From positions 58,559 through 122,558 of the forward strand of contig KB297953.1 of assembly GCA_000328365.1 (NCBI GenBank): 64,000 nt of DNA, given 5' to 3'. Below, piece after piece: positions 52,901-64,000 of this stretch (positions are counted from its first letter, which is position 1; every line of letters starts with the position of its first letter). Both the position numbers and the translations under genes were made by a program. A model generated the notes under the pieces. The model made no database searches. It was not told the DNA's origin and saw only the letters and a program-made list of their open reading frames with translations. The stretch is from Capitella teleta. Its lineage: Eukaryota; Annelida; Polychaeta; Capitellidae.

Positions 52901-54720
52901 CTCACTAAGAAATACCTTTTCCAACGTCCGATTTGGGTAAACTTTCCCCCTCTATTAGCACCCCGAAACGCAACCTAAACCATTGAAAACCCTTTTGTAG
53001 CAATCATTATTATTTTTATTTTTTATTTTTTTTTTTTTTTTTTTTTTTTTGGGGGGGGGGGTGTTAAACCACAGATGTACTCAACTAAGCAAATGCTTCT
53101 AAGCAATTACATGCAGAAAATATTTCCTTCGTACTAGTAAATAATAGTAAATATTAAATAATTGACACGTAATCGCGTATATACCCCAAAATAGCCGAAT
53201 AATTATCAGTATAGTTGAACATTATGCAACGTGCTGGGTTGCTTTGGTCATCAGGAATTCGTTCAGCGCTTCCGACTCAGGCGTAGCTGCCAAACTCCAC
53301 ATTCTACAAGGGCAGTGCCATGCGCTAGAACGGCAAAGCAATAGGAAGTGAGTGCCATTACAGCTCCATTAAAGTCATTTGCCAAAACATTTTGTAGGAA
53401 ACAGCCATGCCTGAATAAGTAAACGGACCTGCATGGCTCTTTAAATGAAAACTTATGCCGGAATTTCAGATCGTAAAATCAAAGCAACAGCCGAGCAAAT
53501 TAACGTGAGCGGACATCAGTGGACGGTGATGGTCTGTAGCAAAATACGAACGGCATTCAAGTTAGCAAAGATAGCTACGTGCATAGAACCAGACAATTTC
53601 ACGAAATAATATATTTATTCATGCTTGAAAAACACTCATTTGCCCACTTGAATCACTTAAGGGTCGTTTTTCCCGAATTCAATAAGCGACCAAGACTTAT
53701 GAGTAATGAGTTTAAGAAAGCAATCAATTAACGTACGGTTGTGTCAAAAATATCCACGCGAAATAGAGTTGTCTGCAAGAGCAAAAAATGCTGTGTTCAG
53801 ACAAACCGATTCAAAGACTCATTAATTCACACCCAGCCCAAGTACTGACCAAAGTTGTATAGAGTAATAATTTCATCCGTGATCAAAAAAGGGGAATTGA
53901 TCAATTTGCGAAATACTTCACATTGTGGCATTCGGTTTCTGACTGCAATAGCTGCTGTCATCGGCTGAAAATCATGATAACACGGCAGATGGTTCAGATT
54001 AGCAGGATTAAAACCCAAATTTTGGAATATTTCCCTAAAGTATATTGCCTTAGAAACTGGCACACATCAACAAATGTGCTCTATTTCATTCTGACATATA
54101 TGATTTGGATATTGTTGCGCTAAAGTGTGCACATTTTGAAATGAGATTAGGTTCCAGTTGATCGGTCAGAGCCGAACGCAGAAGCCAGATTTATGCAGAC
54201 ACCATATTGGTTGACTTACAAAGAAGGCCAATTGACGTCATCTTTTGCTATGAGAAATCGGTAATTGTTTGTGAAAACTAACCAGACATTCCTTCCCACT
54301 CCTGCACTTCTGTCCGCAGATCTTTAATCAATTACGGCTATTATTAAACTACGGATTCATACTGAGTGGCAATGTTGTTGGTATCTATTCTGCCATATTT
54401 TGGAAGGAAATGCAAGTCAACAGAAACAAATATGTTTCCCCTCGAACTGTTTCTGAGTCGCCCCAACGTCAGTGCATTCAAGACAAACTATACTGTGTCT
54501 ACACTGTGGACTATTAACTTGTATTTTTTTCTTCAAAGTAATTAAACCTGGTTAAAGCGATGAATGATGTGAATAAATCTAAAATCATACACGATTACGG
54601 CCTATAACTCTGCTTGCTGTAATTAAACATATATTGGTCATTACAATGCTTGCACAACCATATTTTGCACAGTAAAATTATTACTATTTATACATCTGTA
54701 TAGTAAGCTGGATTCCAGTG
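49996..54720. other. Intergenic, no supportable gene
   Basis: Short open frames only. A T/G tract lies at 53021-53062 and a C run near 50426-50437. No domain, splice-consistent gene or RNA was recognised. Confidence 0.45.
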
Positions 54721-54774
54721 CAAACATGGCTTGCAAACTGACAACAAACCGCAGTTCGATCTGTTATTATGCCA

Positions 54775-55060
54775 TATTTAATATTTGCCAGAAAGATGAA
54801 ATTGATACAAAAGATAGAACAAATCTTACCTTACCCGAACCTCGTCATAGAATACATTATGCTAATGATAACATAAGTATGCCATGGTGGATATGGGTTA
54901 TTATACGTTTCACAGGAATGCAATCGTCCAAAGAGATCAGTACATCATTCAAATATCCAAAAGGATGCGGTCAAAAGATAATTATTCACGGTCACGTTGA
55001 TCCGTGATTGCATCAATCTGCCTAAAGCAACGTCATCACTTCATGCCATCTGCAAACGAG
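54775..55060 (+). promoter_or_regulatory. Conserved upstream module, unit 2
   Basis: Contains a variant of the first motif, TCACGGTCACG (54986-54996), and CTAAAGCAACGTCATCACTT (55022-55041). Upstream similarity to units 3 and 4 includes ACGTTTCACAGGAATGCAAT at 54909. A TATA-like TATTTAAG follows at about 55086. The TGACG half-site on the reverse strand resembles a CREB/ATF or AP-1 site; this is inference only. Confidence 0.75.
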
Positions 55061-55109
55061 GTCAATTCATGAGCTACCTGATGGACTATTTAAGTGAGCA
55101 GAGGTTCAG

Positions 55110-56043
55110 TGTTACCCATCACAGGACATCAAATCAACAATAATTCAACGGTGAGTAAAGCACTTCGTTATGATTTGCAAATACGAGAAATAAAACCTGT
55201 TTGATATTACGTGATGATTTGAATGATCGTCATATAAATTGAATTTCCTTTCAGCCAACATGAAACTCCTCTTCGTTTGTCTCCTGATCGCCCTTGCATC
55301 AATGGCGTTTATGGCTGAAGCAAAGAAGTCGACATACTCTGATCAACCGGTGAGAAGATTCGGTCTATTGATTTCTTCTATTTGGGAATTTATTTGCTCC
55401 TTTGTCCGCAAATGTGCCCAAGACACATTAAAAGGCTAAGCATTCTGCTGTCCACCGGCATAATCATCTGGATCAGAGCTTAATGGGAGCTTTGGCAATA
55501 GCAGGAATTAAGCACAAGCGTCATTGAAGCAGTGTAAAGCAACCACATTACCCAGAAGAGTAGGATTAAGACACAAAACCGTGAAACCCCAATCGTCTTC
55601 ATTATAAGCTGTTGCTTTACATATCCTCTTTTGATAGACTAATAATCTATATATGTATTATTCAATGTATGCTGCGATAGTATGAGTGATATTCAGGTGC
55701 TTTAATTATCTTTCCAGAAGGACTGCAAACCGTTCTGGCCCCAAACAAAGGAGTGTCTGTGAGTTTCCGGTTTCTTCCCCACTTTACTCATTCAACTATT
55801 TAGTAATTTACAATGGGAGTAGAATAATTAATTATACACTCGAGTATTGTTATTCATCCGTGGTTGCATGATTAATCCGCGTGTAAAGATAGGAAGAAGA
55901 CGGTAATTGAGGAAAGAATCATCCGAATATCTGGTTTTCTCTTGTTTTTTCAGAAACAAGTGGAAGGGTAACCATTGCTGCGCCTTCCCTCCACCTAATT
56001 CAAGTGAAGAGAAATGATAATATTTAAAGAATATTTCAATAAA
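55110..56043 (+). CDS. Secreted cysteine-rich small peptide gene, unit 2 (complete)
   Basis: The best-preserved member of the family. A noncoding first exon ends at 55150 with GTGAGT. Coding exons are 55260-55349 (after an acceptor at 55254), 55718-55758 and 55954-56017, together 195 bases and 64 residues. Residues 1-21 form a signal peptide, MKLLFVCLLIALASM and on to the AEA cleavage motif. The mature part of about 43 residues begins KKSTYSDQ and carries four cysteines spaced C-x9-C-x8-CC, with FWPQTKEC, NKWKGNHCC and AFPPP. The stop is followed by AATAAA at 56038-56043. Such a layout suits an exported disulfide-bonded peptide such as an antimicrobial, a venom-like or a signalling peptide. 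I recognise no family. The unspliced frame through the first intron is a false extension. Confidence 0.85.
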
Positions 56044-59000
56044 TGAAGCGTAATTGCTTAGAACCATGGCTTCATTTCTTCATAACGACACATCCATCCA
56101 TATACGTACTTGAGGCAAAATAAACGGAACATCTTCGCTAATTTAGCCTCTGTCGCCAACAATCATAACAGTCTGAGAACTCGGTATTAATTATTATGCA
56201 TTAAAACTTTCATAATAGCCATTATTCTCGCATGTATTTGAATGTTTGTGTGGTGATATTTAATGAATCAAATTCGAGTATTGGGGGAAGATTTCCGACA
56301 GTTTCGGGGCTCAGAAACTTTGAATTCTCAACACCTCGACCCGATTTCATGAAATGTCCTTTAGCTCAGTTAACCAGGTTAAGCTGATTCTTACAAGGAT
56401 TACCTTTTAAATCATATGCTATCATGGATATGGGTATAACTATCTTGAGTTCAATCCTTCCTATGACTAAGGTACTCGGCTTGCGATAATTTCAACAATG
56501 ACTAATGCAAATAACATAAAAATATGCAATTTGAGAATACGTACATAGCAAATGTGTGAAAATTGTTTTTGAATCATTGCCTGTGGGTTCTGTTTATGCA
56601 TGTTTGAGGCACACAAATTACTATTATTTAATAATCTCACAAAAACTTAAGCACCCACAAAATCGTGATTCCCGCATACCCGTGATTCTTACGGTTAATC
56701 ATAGCGCATTCCTCTTACCTACAGGCCTATAAAATTCCGCAAAAAAAAAAAATGCGGCATTTGGTCTGCCATATAAAGCTCGCCTATCCTCATGAAAAAT
56801 TGCCTTTCATCAGCAATAATATTACAATAGCCTTACAACTTTTACATTGATTCATCACACAACATCCATTCTAATCATATCTCACGTCAATGGTTGTTGA
56901 CTGATCTAAAAATATTCATTTTTCAACTTTTGAAGAATTGTGCGACATTGTGCGGCAGCCAGCATTTTTCTTAGTAAAAGTAGGGCGTTGGTGATCTGAA
57001 AAGAGTTCAGCAGTAAATCTAAAACCCGAATCGGTTGTTGGAGCCCTTTGCAAAATTGCAGGCTATAGCATGTTATGCTGCTATATGTGTCTGATTATTT
57101 GCATGAGAATTGTAAGGTAACCCGGAAGCCTAAAATTTTAATTAGTGTGGACTCATTTTAGGCCTGACACGGTGGGGCTGATCCACGGACGATCGGGATC
57201 AGCCATAGTATAGGGCTACCATCAATTACCATGACAACCGATTCGACCACTAATGGAGTGTCTCTGGTAGAACTACACTCGTATAGCTAGTATAAAGTTT
57301 TTGTTGTTCCTCAGCATCTGCGGAAAAATGGCCGCCATTTTCTCGCTTAAATTATGTTCGTGAAATTCGACACGCCATTTATCCCTAGACCTATCATATG
57401 CCACATGAAACCGCATACTACTACAGCTCGCCTATCCTTGTAAACATAATATCTACCAACAAAATAGCCTTTTAATTTTTTACAAGAATACAAAAATACG
57501 AAATTCGCACTCTGGGAAGGTTGACAGCTTCCTGAAGAGAAATATTCAGAAGTCTTCAGGATCGCGGAGTTGATCCAAGGGTTACAATCCGCCAAATCAG
57601 ATACAGTGTATAACCACACAACAAATGCGTCATCGAGCAGGAGACACCATGTCTACCATTCATAGTCCCCGTTCTGGATGCCTTAGAGTGACAGCAAACC
57701 GACCAGAACTGGTTTAATTAAGACAGCAATATTTATTTACTGAATGTGCGGTATTGGAGGAATATGACCGACCAATATTTGCAGAGAAACTTTTGATATC
57801 GGCTCAGATCCCAATAAAATACCGCTGGAAAATTTCAGCAAAATAATGCTCATCCACACCTCGTTATGGTCATCGCAGACTTGAAGAAGAACAATGAACT
57901 TAAGATATTATCTTGTTTGGCACAACCCCCAATTTGTCGCCAAATGAACATTATTTTATGGGATACTTTGAAGTCACTAATTCCCTTTAAAATTTAAGGA
58001 ATATGTACCCAAGTGGTTTAACTTATCACACGCAAAAATTCGTGTGTATGCAATGCATACCCCGAATGTGGTATGGGCATAACCACATAATTGTGTTTCT
58101 TTTGCATCTAAGTATACGACGCCGGCCTGATTCCACGTGCGAAATTTCAATCCGAGGATCTGATTGAGGACTCCCTATGAGCAATGCCTATGGCTGATCT
58201 ACGGTTGATCGGGATCTGACATAGTATATGGCTATGTCTTTCAGCCTAAAGTTCGTTCATGCAATCGAGTCCAGAGAGTCTCAAGAAGAACTTTTAGAGA
58301 TAATATGTGTATAACGTTGCATCTCTAATGTTAAAAGTCAACACAAGTAAAATAATGAAATTTTAGGCCTTCGTTCAGGCACAGGACATATAATATTATA
58401 TTGTCATTTTTGAGCAATTTGCAGCTCCAAAATGCTTATTTAGTGAGATAGACAAATAGTGGAGAGTCTCTTACCCCACTCTCTCCGGGTTGGTATGACA
58501 TCATAACACCTCACCATAAACCCTAGGGTACTAATGTTTTTATCGACGCACTCCCAAGTACATTTAATGCAAAACAGTTCAATGAATTTGTTCAAATACG
58601 ACTATATAATACTTGTAACCGTAACGCATATAGAAGTATAATCGTTATAACATTATATATGCAAAGTAAACCTGGGAATGAAGTAATATTGACTCGAACA
58701 ATCGACCACACATTGGCACATAAATTGGTGACACTTATAGTGTTTTTTATCTCTTTATTTTATTGTTAAATTGAGTGAGAATCAGTCATCTCAAACGTCT
58801 TGTGATAAGTTGTTAACCCTATAACTCAGGATATTAAAGATTTATCGTCATTTTCCGACTCGAGGCGACAAAGTCGAATCGTTTGTGTAGATCTATAACC
58901 ATAGCAACCTGATTGGCGGATCACCTCGAGGAATTCCGGGGGTGTTATGACACCATTCGCAGCTCCCCTAGCGGAAACTATGTGAACCGATTAGACGGGA

Positions 59001-59100
59001 GAATTAGAACCACTGAATATGACTCATTTATACCATGTATATAATATCATTCAATTATTTTTTTTTTGCGCTGAAATGATTAATTGGGGTGTATATTTCA
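56044..59100. other. Intergenic with a 40-bp direct repeat pair
   Basis: No gene was recognised. A block around 57175-57215 (GATCGGGATCAGCCATAGTA) recurs at about 58195-58235 in the same orientation with several changes. Poly-A at 56740-56751 and T runs near 59058 are simple tracts. Confidence 0.45.
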
Positions 59101-59103
59101 TTT

Positions 59104-59960
59104 CATTTTTTTTTTTTTTTTTTTAATTCATGCCATAAAAACGACAACGGTGAATAATAAAAGGCATGGCCCATAAAAAATTATTCACACCAAAAGTAAA
59201 TTTGTTAAAAATAATTATAATGAGAATGAATAAAAGTGATAAAAACGTAAAATTGTATTGTCATGTGAATTAAAAACGATCAAGTGAAATGGTAAAAACC
59301 AGAACATCTACAAAATGACGTCATAGTGCAAGAGTTAAAAACATTAAAATGATGATCCAATTTATAAAAATAAAAATCAAGTAAACGATGTTTAAAAATA
59401 GAAATAGTAGGTGAGTCTCTAATATTAACCGGTAAAATATTCCACAAGTGACAAACACGGTTAAAAAAAGAAGATTTAAAAGTCTCAGTTCTTACATTAT
59501 GTTCAAATAGAAGCAAACCATTGTTAGAGGATCTAGGAATACGCGTATTGTCTAAAAATTTGATTTCATCGCTGAAATCAACATTGATAAATATTTAAAA
59601 ATAAACATAAGATCAATAAATTCTCTCCGATAAGATAAGGGTAAAATATGAAGTTCATTTAAGCGACTAGAATAAGACATTTCGTTAAAATCATTTCAAA
59701 TATATTTGGTCATTGACCTCTGCACAGATTCAATTAAGTTAATATCTCGCTTTGTTGAGGGTGACCATACTTGAGAGCTGTATTCAAAAATGGGGCGTGC
59801 AAGAGATTTAAAAAGTTGGAGCTTAACCTTCTGTGGAGCATGATAGCCGACTGAGCGTTTTATCATGCCACAGACACGATAACATTTAGCGATGAGTGAA
59901 TCAATATGTGAGGTAAAAGAAAGATTGTGATTAAAAAAAGAAGAAAAAAAAAACAAATTG
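59104..59960 (-). mobile_element. 5'-truncated LINE, 3' end only
   Basis: The minus strand encodes the C-terminal part of a CR1/Jockey-like ORF2. First comes FNHNLSFTSHIDSLIAKCYR, then RPIFEYSSQVWSPSTKRDIN (59956-59696). In another frame after decay follow RTETFKSSFFNRVCHLWN and LPVNIRDSPTISIFKHRLL (59516-59280). The T run at 59104-59124 is the element's poly-A tail, which fixes its 3' end. The 5' end near 59960 borders an A-rich stretch. It is a dead-on-arrival copy with at least one frame change. Confidence 0.85.
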
Positions 59961-60690
59961 TGAGAAATTAGTCAATTAGATTTGGCCATATAAACAAATT
60001 ATACATTCGACAGAATGACTCGGGTCTAAGAAAAGGTGAAACTTGCGGACTCACTCGAAAAATATCTTTATAACTTTGAAAATCGTTAAGTATATTATAT
60101 AATATAGCCAAAATAAATGTCACAGGGGTTAAGATTCTTTATTAACTGACATTATTGTGCATTAAATATCCGAAATTACGATCACCAATAAAAAATTATA
60201 AAAATTTCAGCTGCTGTCAAAAGTTATGAGTTTCGCAGAAGTCGTCGTCTCTCTCTTAGGCTAACTGCGGAAAACTCATCGTGAGCAGACTCAGCTGTGA
60301 GTGAATTTGTTTGTTTACCAATGTTGCCTGATAAGGTATCTTGAATTCCTCAAAATTTCGTCTCAATTATCCAACTTGTTTAAAATCGTGTTCCAATTAA
60401 GCCTCTCATGTGCACAATAATCATTTCTATTATGACCAAAATTATAATATAGCTAGTTAGATTATTGTCCAAATGCGTCCAAAAAGATCAGTGAAGAAAA
60501 ATATCCCATGTTTGTCGATATGTGTGACCACAAATATTATAAGCATTTTTATAACTGATATTATAGACATAATGGCGAACTTTTGAAAGCCATTATGATT
60601 TCCGCTATTTGTTGTTTGTCGTGATTTTTAGCAATATTTAGCTAACCAATCTTGCCATAAGACATCTTACACAATCGTTATCAAAGTTCA
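59961..60690. other. Intergenic, nothing recognised
   Basis: AT-rich DNA without long frames or recognisable repeats, lying between a LINE remnant and peptide unit 3. Confidence 0.5.
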
Positions 60691-60694
60691 TCCT

Positions 60695-60880
60695 TCAACA
60701 AAGGTCGATAATTCTGTAATACACTGCAAAAAAATTATCGCCTGAGACAAAAATATCCACCGCTTCAACAGGCCATCCAAATCGACTAGGACATATCATA
60801 CGCCTCGTCACAAACTTACCAAAGAGTATGAAAGCAACGAAAAGGATGAAATAACACATACCTTTTGTAGATCCTGGCAA
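60695..60880 (-). CDS. Small hydrophobic ORF divergent from peptide unit 3
   Basis: A 61-codon frame on the minus strand has a hydrophobic start, MCYFILFVAFILFG, from an internal ATG near 60862, then basic and mixed residues ending in RIIDLC. The same stretch in unit 4 (about 63085-63030, minus) also reads as a hydrophobic segment, VYFTVLIAFIF, though without an aligned ATG. This could be a divergent short secreted peptide or a signal-peptide exon with a GTAAG donor after FILFG. It could equally be chance within a duplicated promoter block. Confidence 0.3.
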   Translation of the reverse strand: MPGSTKGMCYFILFVAFILFGKFVTRRMICPSRFGWPVEAVDIFVSGDNFFAVYYRIIDLC

Positions 60881-61050
60881 ATAATGATGCGAACTAAAAG
60901 TATTTTACGTTTCATAGAGTAGCAATCGTATAACTAATCGGTTGATCCATGCGCAATCCCTCTCAATCTCAAACAAGAATTTGCGGTCACGTTGGTGCAT
61001 AATTTCGATTCCTTATCTAAAGGCACGTCATCACTTTATAACCTGAAAAA
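60820..61050 (+). promoter_or_regulatory. Conserved upstream module, unit 3
   Basis: Contains TTGCGGTCACG (60981-60991) and CTAAAGGCACGTCATCACTT (61017-61036), with ACGTTTCATAGAGTAGCAAT at 60908 aligning to units 2 and 4. No TATA-like box follows at the expected distance. Confidence 0.75.
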
Positions 61051-61154
61051 AGTCACACCCAAAAAAGTCAATTCAGGACCCAAAGATCAAGAAGACCTTC
61101 ATCCCTCTCCATCTCATGCATAACATCAAGTCAAACCTTTGGCTTAATTCTAAA

Positions 61155-61440
61155 GGCCTATGATCTGTTACCGACGCGTCGAAGCAACCTGACGGTCGAT
61201 GCATCGAGTTTAAGACTACATGTATAAACATTTGGGCGGGGCTAAAATCCCGCTAAATATGCATGCATGTGAGCATTCATTGCGTCTTAAAGTGGTTGCA
61301 GTTGAGGACTTGTGAGTGACCGAGAACTCATGCTCCCTCGCATAAGAGGGCACTGCATGTCTATGTGGTCAACAGCACGTGGAACATCGACGGTCAGGTT
61401 ACTTCGACGCGTCGGTAATAGATCATAAGCCATAATGGCC
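61155..61440. mobile_element. 286-bp MITE with ~46-bp inverted ends
   Basis: GGCCTATGATCTGTTACCGA at the left end is matched in reverse at 61383-61440, through ACCGACGCGTCGAAG and CCTGAC. The right arm has a 10-base insertion near its tip. The interior has no open frame. It sits between the upstream module and exon remnants of unit 3. A target-site duplication was not obvious. Confidence 0.75.
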
Positions 61441-61689
61441 TATTTTCTGTCACCGACAGATCATAGGTCATCTTGTCAAAATTAAATTTTCAAAATATTA
61501 TGGTTGCTTTGTTTAGATTTTGTTCCATTAGCCACCACACCCCCCCCCCCTCCCTCCTCTCTGCGATAGAAAAAAAAATGATATTCTTTGAAATCAGAAA
61601 TCCGTGTTGTCGTGTTTCCCTTGATTCCGCATATCTTTTCACTTTACTTTTTTAACTCTTACACTGGCGGAATGCATCGTGTGAATGAG

Positions 61690-61860
61690 TTTCCGAATAA
61701 GTGAATATGTGGCCAAACATTCCGAACCAAGTGGGATGGCATTACCTGTTCTGCCTTCCCTGCCTCTAAATCAAGTGATGGTATTCGAAATAATACGAGA
61801 CTTAAAAAATAACATAATTATGTGATCGATCAGAAATAATTTCTATATTTCTTCATACAA
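61690..61860 (+). pseudogene. Relic of the cysteine-rich peptide gene, unit 3
   Basis: Nucleotides around 61713-61860 align with the last coding exon and 3' UTR of unit 2, including AACCAAGTGG, CTGCCTTCCCTGCC and TTTCTTCATAC. Sequence resembling the preceding exon seems to abut it without an intron. No signal-peptide exon was found downstream of the module. I treat it as a fossil with several breaks. Confidence 0.45.
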
Positions 61861-62569
61861 TTACAACCTGTTTAAAGCCTCTTAACTTTGTAATACCAGA
61901 ATGTAATTTTTTTCATATTGTGTAAACGTTGCGTAAACCTTACACGATTCTAATTATAGCTATAATTATCATTATGATAATCATACTTATAACAATAAAA
62001 ATGGAACACATCGCATGACAAGGTGAAGCTCACGGAGAATGGCATTCCAGTTGAGTTGTCATAACAGGTGAATAGAACCAGGGGACGTATCGCTAAAAAA
62101 AGCATCCAGAAGCTGTCAGGTGGACTGAATTTACTCACATGCTCAGTTCTAATCAGGTTGTAAAAGGATTTTTTAGGGGGGGGGGATTAAGAGTACTCCC
62201 AAGGACTCCGAAGTTATGAATCATGTTCTGAGTCACAAAACGATTAGTATATTACAGAGTTAATGACAGCATGATGTTGTTGCTCATGACTTAAAAATAA
62301 TTTGACATAATTATAAGAATGGTCCTAAAGCGGTTTTTAGAATGAAATCTGATGATTAGGACTTAATTCTAATCATACGAATTTGTGTGAATATATGATC
62401 CCTATAATTGAATTACAGAAAGCCATTGCACGACCCAATGGGAAACGTTTTCAGCAAAATATATTACGTGAGTTTATTTGTGTTTGGCACATCAGAACAN
62501 AACAAACAAAAAANAAGAAAAGAAAANAAAAAAAGTTTTTTTTTATAACAAACAAAAAATAAGAATAGA

Positions 62570-62866
62570 TAATAAAAAAAAGTACATAAACATAACAAAC
62601 AAAAAAATAAGAAAAGATAATAAAAAAAGTACATAAACATAACAAACAAAAAAATAAGAAAAGATAATAAAAAAAAGTACATAAACATAACAAACAAAAA
62701 AATAAGAAAAGATAATAAAAAAAGTACATAAACATAACAAACAAAAAAATAAGAAAAGATAATAAAAAAGTACATAAACATAACAAACAAAAAAATAAGA
62801 AAAGATAATAAAAAAAGTACATAAACATAACAAACAAAAAATAAGAAAAGATAATAAAAAAAGTAG
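62570..62866. repeat. Minisatellite, 46-48 bp unit, about 6.5 copies
   Basis: AGTACATAAACATAACAAAC starts at 62581, 62628, 62676, 62723, 62769 and 62816, and a seventh partial copy begins at 62862. Single ambiguous bases at 62500, 62514 and 62527 show poor sequence just before it. All three minus-strand frames stay open through the array because its unit lacks stops there, so those frames are not genes. Confidence 0.95.
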
Positions 62867-63029
62867 GCCTACAATTACATGGTAAGTTTACTCACTGGAA
62901 CAAATAAATAATAGAAATAAGTTAACAATGCCAGCATCGACAGCAGCTTTAGCCAAAAGAAAACACTTTGTCAATTCGACTGACCTTTCATATTAACCGG
63001 AACACACCACAGATCTGGTCACGATAGCA

Positions 63030-63310
63030 CACTTCTCAGAGAAGATGAAAGCAATGAGAACGGTGAAATAAACATGACTTTGTGTTGATTCCGTGTAAAA
63101 TATTAAGTCGATATTGCATTATTCTATTACAATGACAACCTGGAATTATTTTACGCTTCACAGAGATGCAATCGTACAGATTATCAGTTTATCAGTTCAT
63201 AAAAAAAAATAGAGTTTGCAAATTCAAATAAGAATTTGCGGTCACGTTTCTGCATAATAAACTGTCTTTATCTAAAGCCACGTCATCACTTCATAACATG
63301 AGAACAACGT
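63030..63310 (+). promoter_or_regulatory. Conserved upstream module, unit 4
   Basis: Contains TTGCGGTCACG (63236-63246) and CTAAAGCCACGTCATCACTT (63272-63291), with ACGCTTCACAGAGATGCAAT at about 63153. It is the clearest copy and is followed by a good TATA box, TATAAAAAGG, at 63335-63344. Confidence 0.8.
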
Positions 63311-63359
63311 GCAAATGTAGGAGTCATGAGGTGCTATAAAAAGGAAAGGGCATTCAACC

Positions 63360-64000
63360 CTTTCAATCTCGGAAAGTCAACACACAGTGAGTACAATTCT
63401 TTCGGTTTTGCGATCTGGGCGTTAATGTTCAATTGACTTCTATCTCAATCACTATTTTTTTTTTTTTTTACTTTTTTTTGTGTAGGTAGGGGGGGGGGCT
63501 ATTGGCAACCCCATTTATGCTCATCTTATGTAAATATTTGCGGCTTAAATGAGCATTGCATTCTCTGGCAACTTCTTCGGTTGTTTTTACAGAACTTTTT
63601 TTTTCTATACAAAATCCTGAATATCGCTTTTCTATTATCTGTAATTGTGATAATATTGTAATTTATTTGTATGAATAAATATTCCGGATTAGGAAGAAGT
63701 GAAAAGGAAAACAGTGCTTGAAAAGGAAATAATGATAAGGATAATATTGATAAAAATTGCTTATAGGTGGATAATGTGATAGATTATCACTATTATGGAC
63801 GGATAATTGGTCATCAACTCCTTTTTTTAAAGAATGAACAGACACGATAAAATGATCGATGGTTGAAAAACAACCCAATAATGCGTTTTCAAATGCATGC
63901 ACGACTGATGCGTTTTCGTCATTAGCGTTTTTGAATGACTCTTTCTCTTTCTTGGTTGTTTTGACCTCGTATGTTGAATGATATACCCTTTTAAAGCTGT
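63360..64000 (+). CDS. Start of cysteine-rich peptide gene, unit 4 (runs off window)
   Basis: Downstream of the module and TATA box, a noncoding first exon ends at 63386 (GTCAACACACA followed by GTGAGT), as in unit 2. No signal-peptide exon was found before the window ends at 64000. In unit 1 the equivalent intron is about 630 bases, so the coding exons may lie just outside. The rest of the stretch is a T/G-rich intron-like sequence. The assignment rests on the module and exon 1 only. Confidence 0.5.

Noticed and set aside
54726-55007. 93-codon plus-strand frame upstream of peptide unit 2
   Set aside because: It covers the duplicated upstream module, and the aligned blocks of units 3 and 4 do not keep the frame.
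62451-62837. Long Phe/Leu/Tyr-rich open frames in three minus-strand frames
   Set aside because: They are translations of the 47-bp minisatellite; all frames are open because the unit has no stops on that strand.
1-64000. CRISPR array, bacterial operon, LTR or viral element
   Set aside because: No spaced direct repeats of CRISPR type, no bacterial gene layout, and no capsid, protease, integrase or paired LTRs were recognised.

Overview
The window is nuclear DNA from an invertebrate animal, AT-rich and gene-poor. It shows spliced genes with GT-AG introns, a eukaryotic tRNA-Gly, LINE fragments, a mariner-like MITE, microsatellites and two 50-base assembly gaps. The intermediate filament gene has a rod of about 363 residues, close to the long lamin-like type of non-chordate animals and longer than the roughly 310-residue rod of chordate cytoplasmic filaments. 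I therefore favour a non-chordate bilaterian, perhaps a marine ambulacrarian or lophotrochozoan. The species cannot be fixed from sequence alone.

Layout. At 1.8-4.5 kb (minus) lies a multi-exon gene for a SAM-domain protein with a GGGTR motif. At 5.1-6.35 kb (minus) is an intronless rhodopsin-like peptide receptor. The stretch 6.4-23.8 kb is almost a desert, with one tRNA-Gly(GCC) at 19.07 kb and a 677-bp mariner-like MITE at 22.0-22.7 kb. At 23.8-33.9 kb two GT49 (LARGE/B4GAT1-type) glycosyltransferase genes stand head to head. They share exon structure, and the left one contains a 0.7-kb duplication beside an assembly gap that is probably artificial. At 35.3-37.5 kb (minus) is an 11-exon intermediate filament gene. 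From 38 to 60 kb the DNA is mostly repeats: an element with a 595-bp tandem unit, two decayed LINE pieces and microsatellites.

The most unusual content is a scattered family at 45.3-64 kb. It comprises four units of a small secreted cysteine-rich peptide gene that I do not recognise, each preceded by the same upstream module (TTGCGGTCACG, then CTAAAG..ACGTC(ATCACTT)). Unit 2 is complete and encodes a 64-residue precursor. Unit 1 is inverted, unit 3 is a relic split by a MITE, and unit 4 runs off the window. Two units also carry a short hydrophobic reading frame on the opposite strand of the module.

The two glycosyltransferases probably act in the Golgi on matriglycan-type or related glucuronic-acid-containing glycans. 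The receptor, filament and peptide genes have no evident shared pathway. Coordinates for spliced genes were worked out by hand from splice sites and phase, and each complete model sums to a whole number of codons unless stated.
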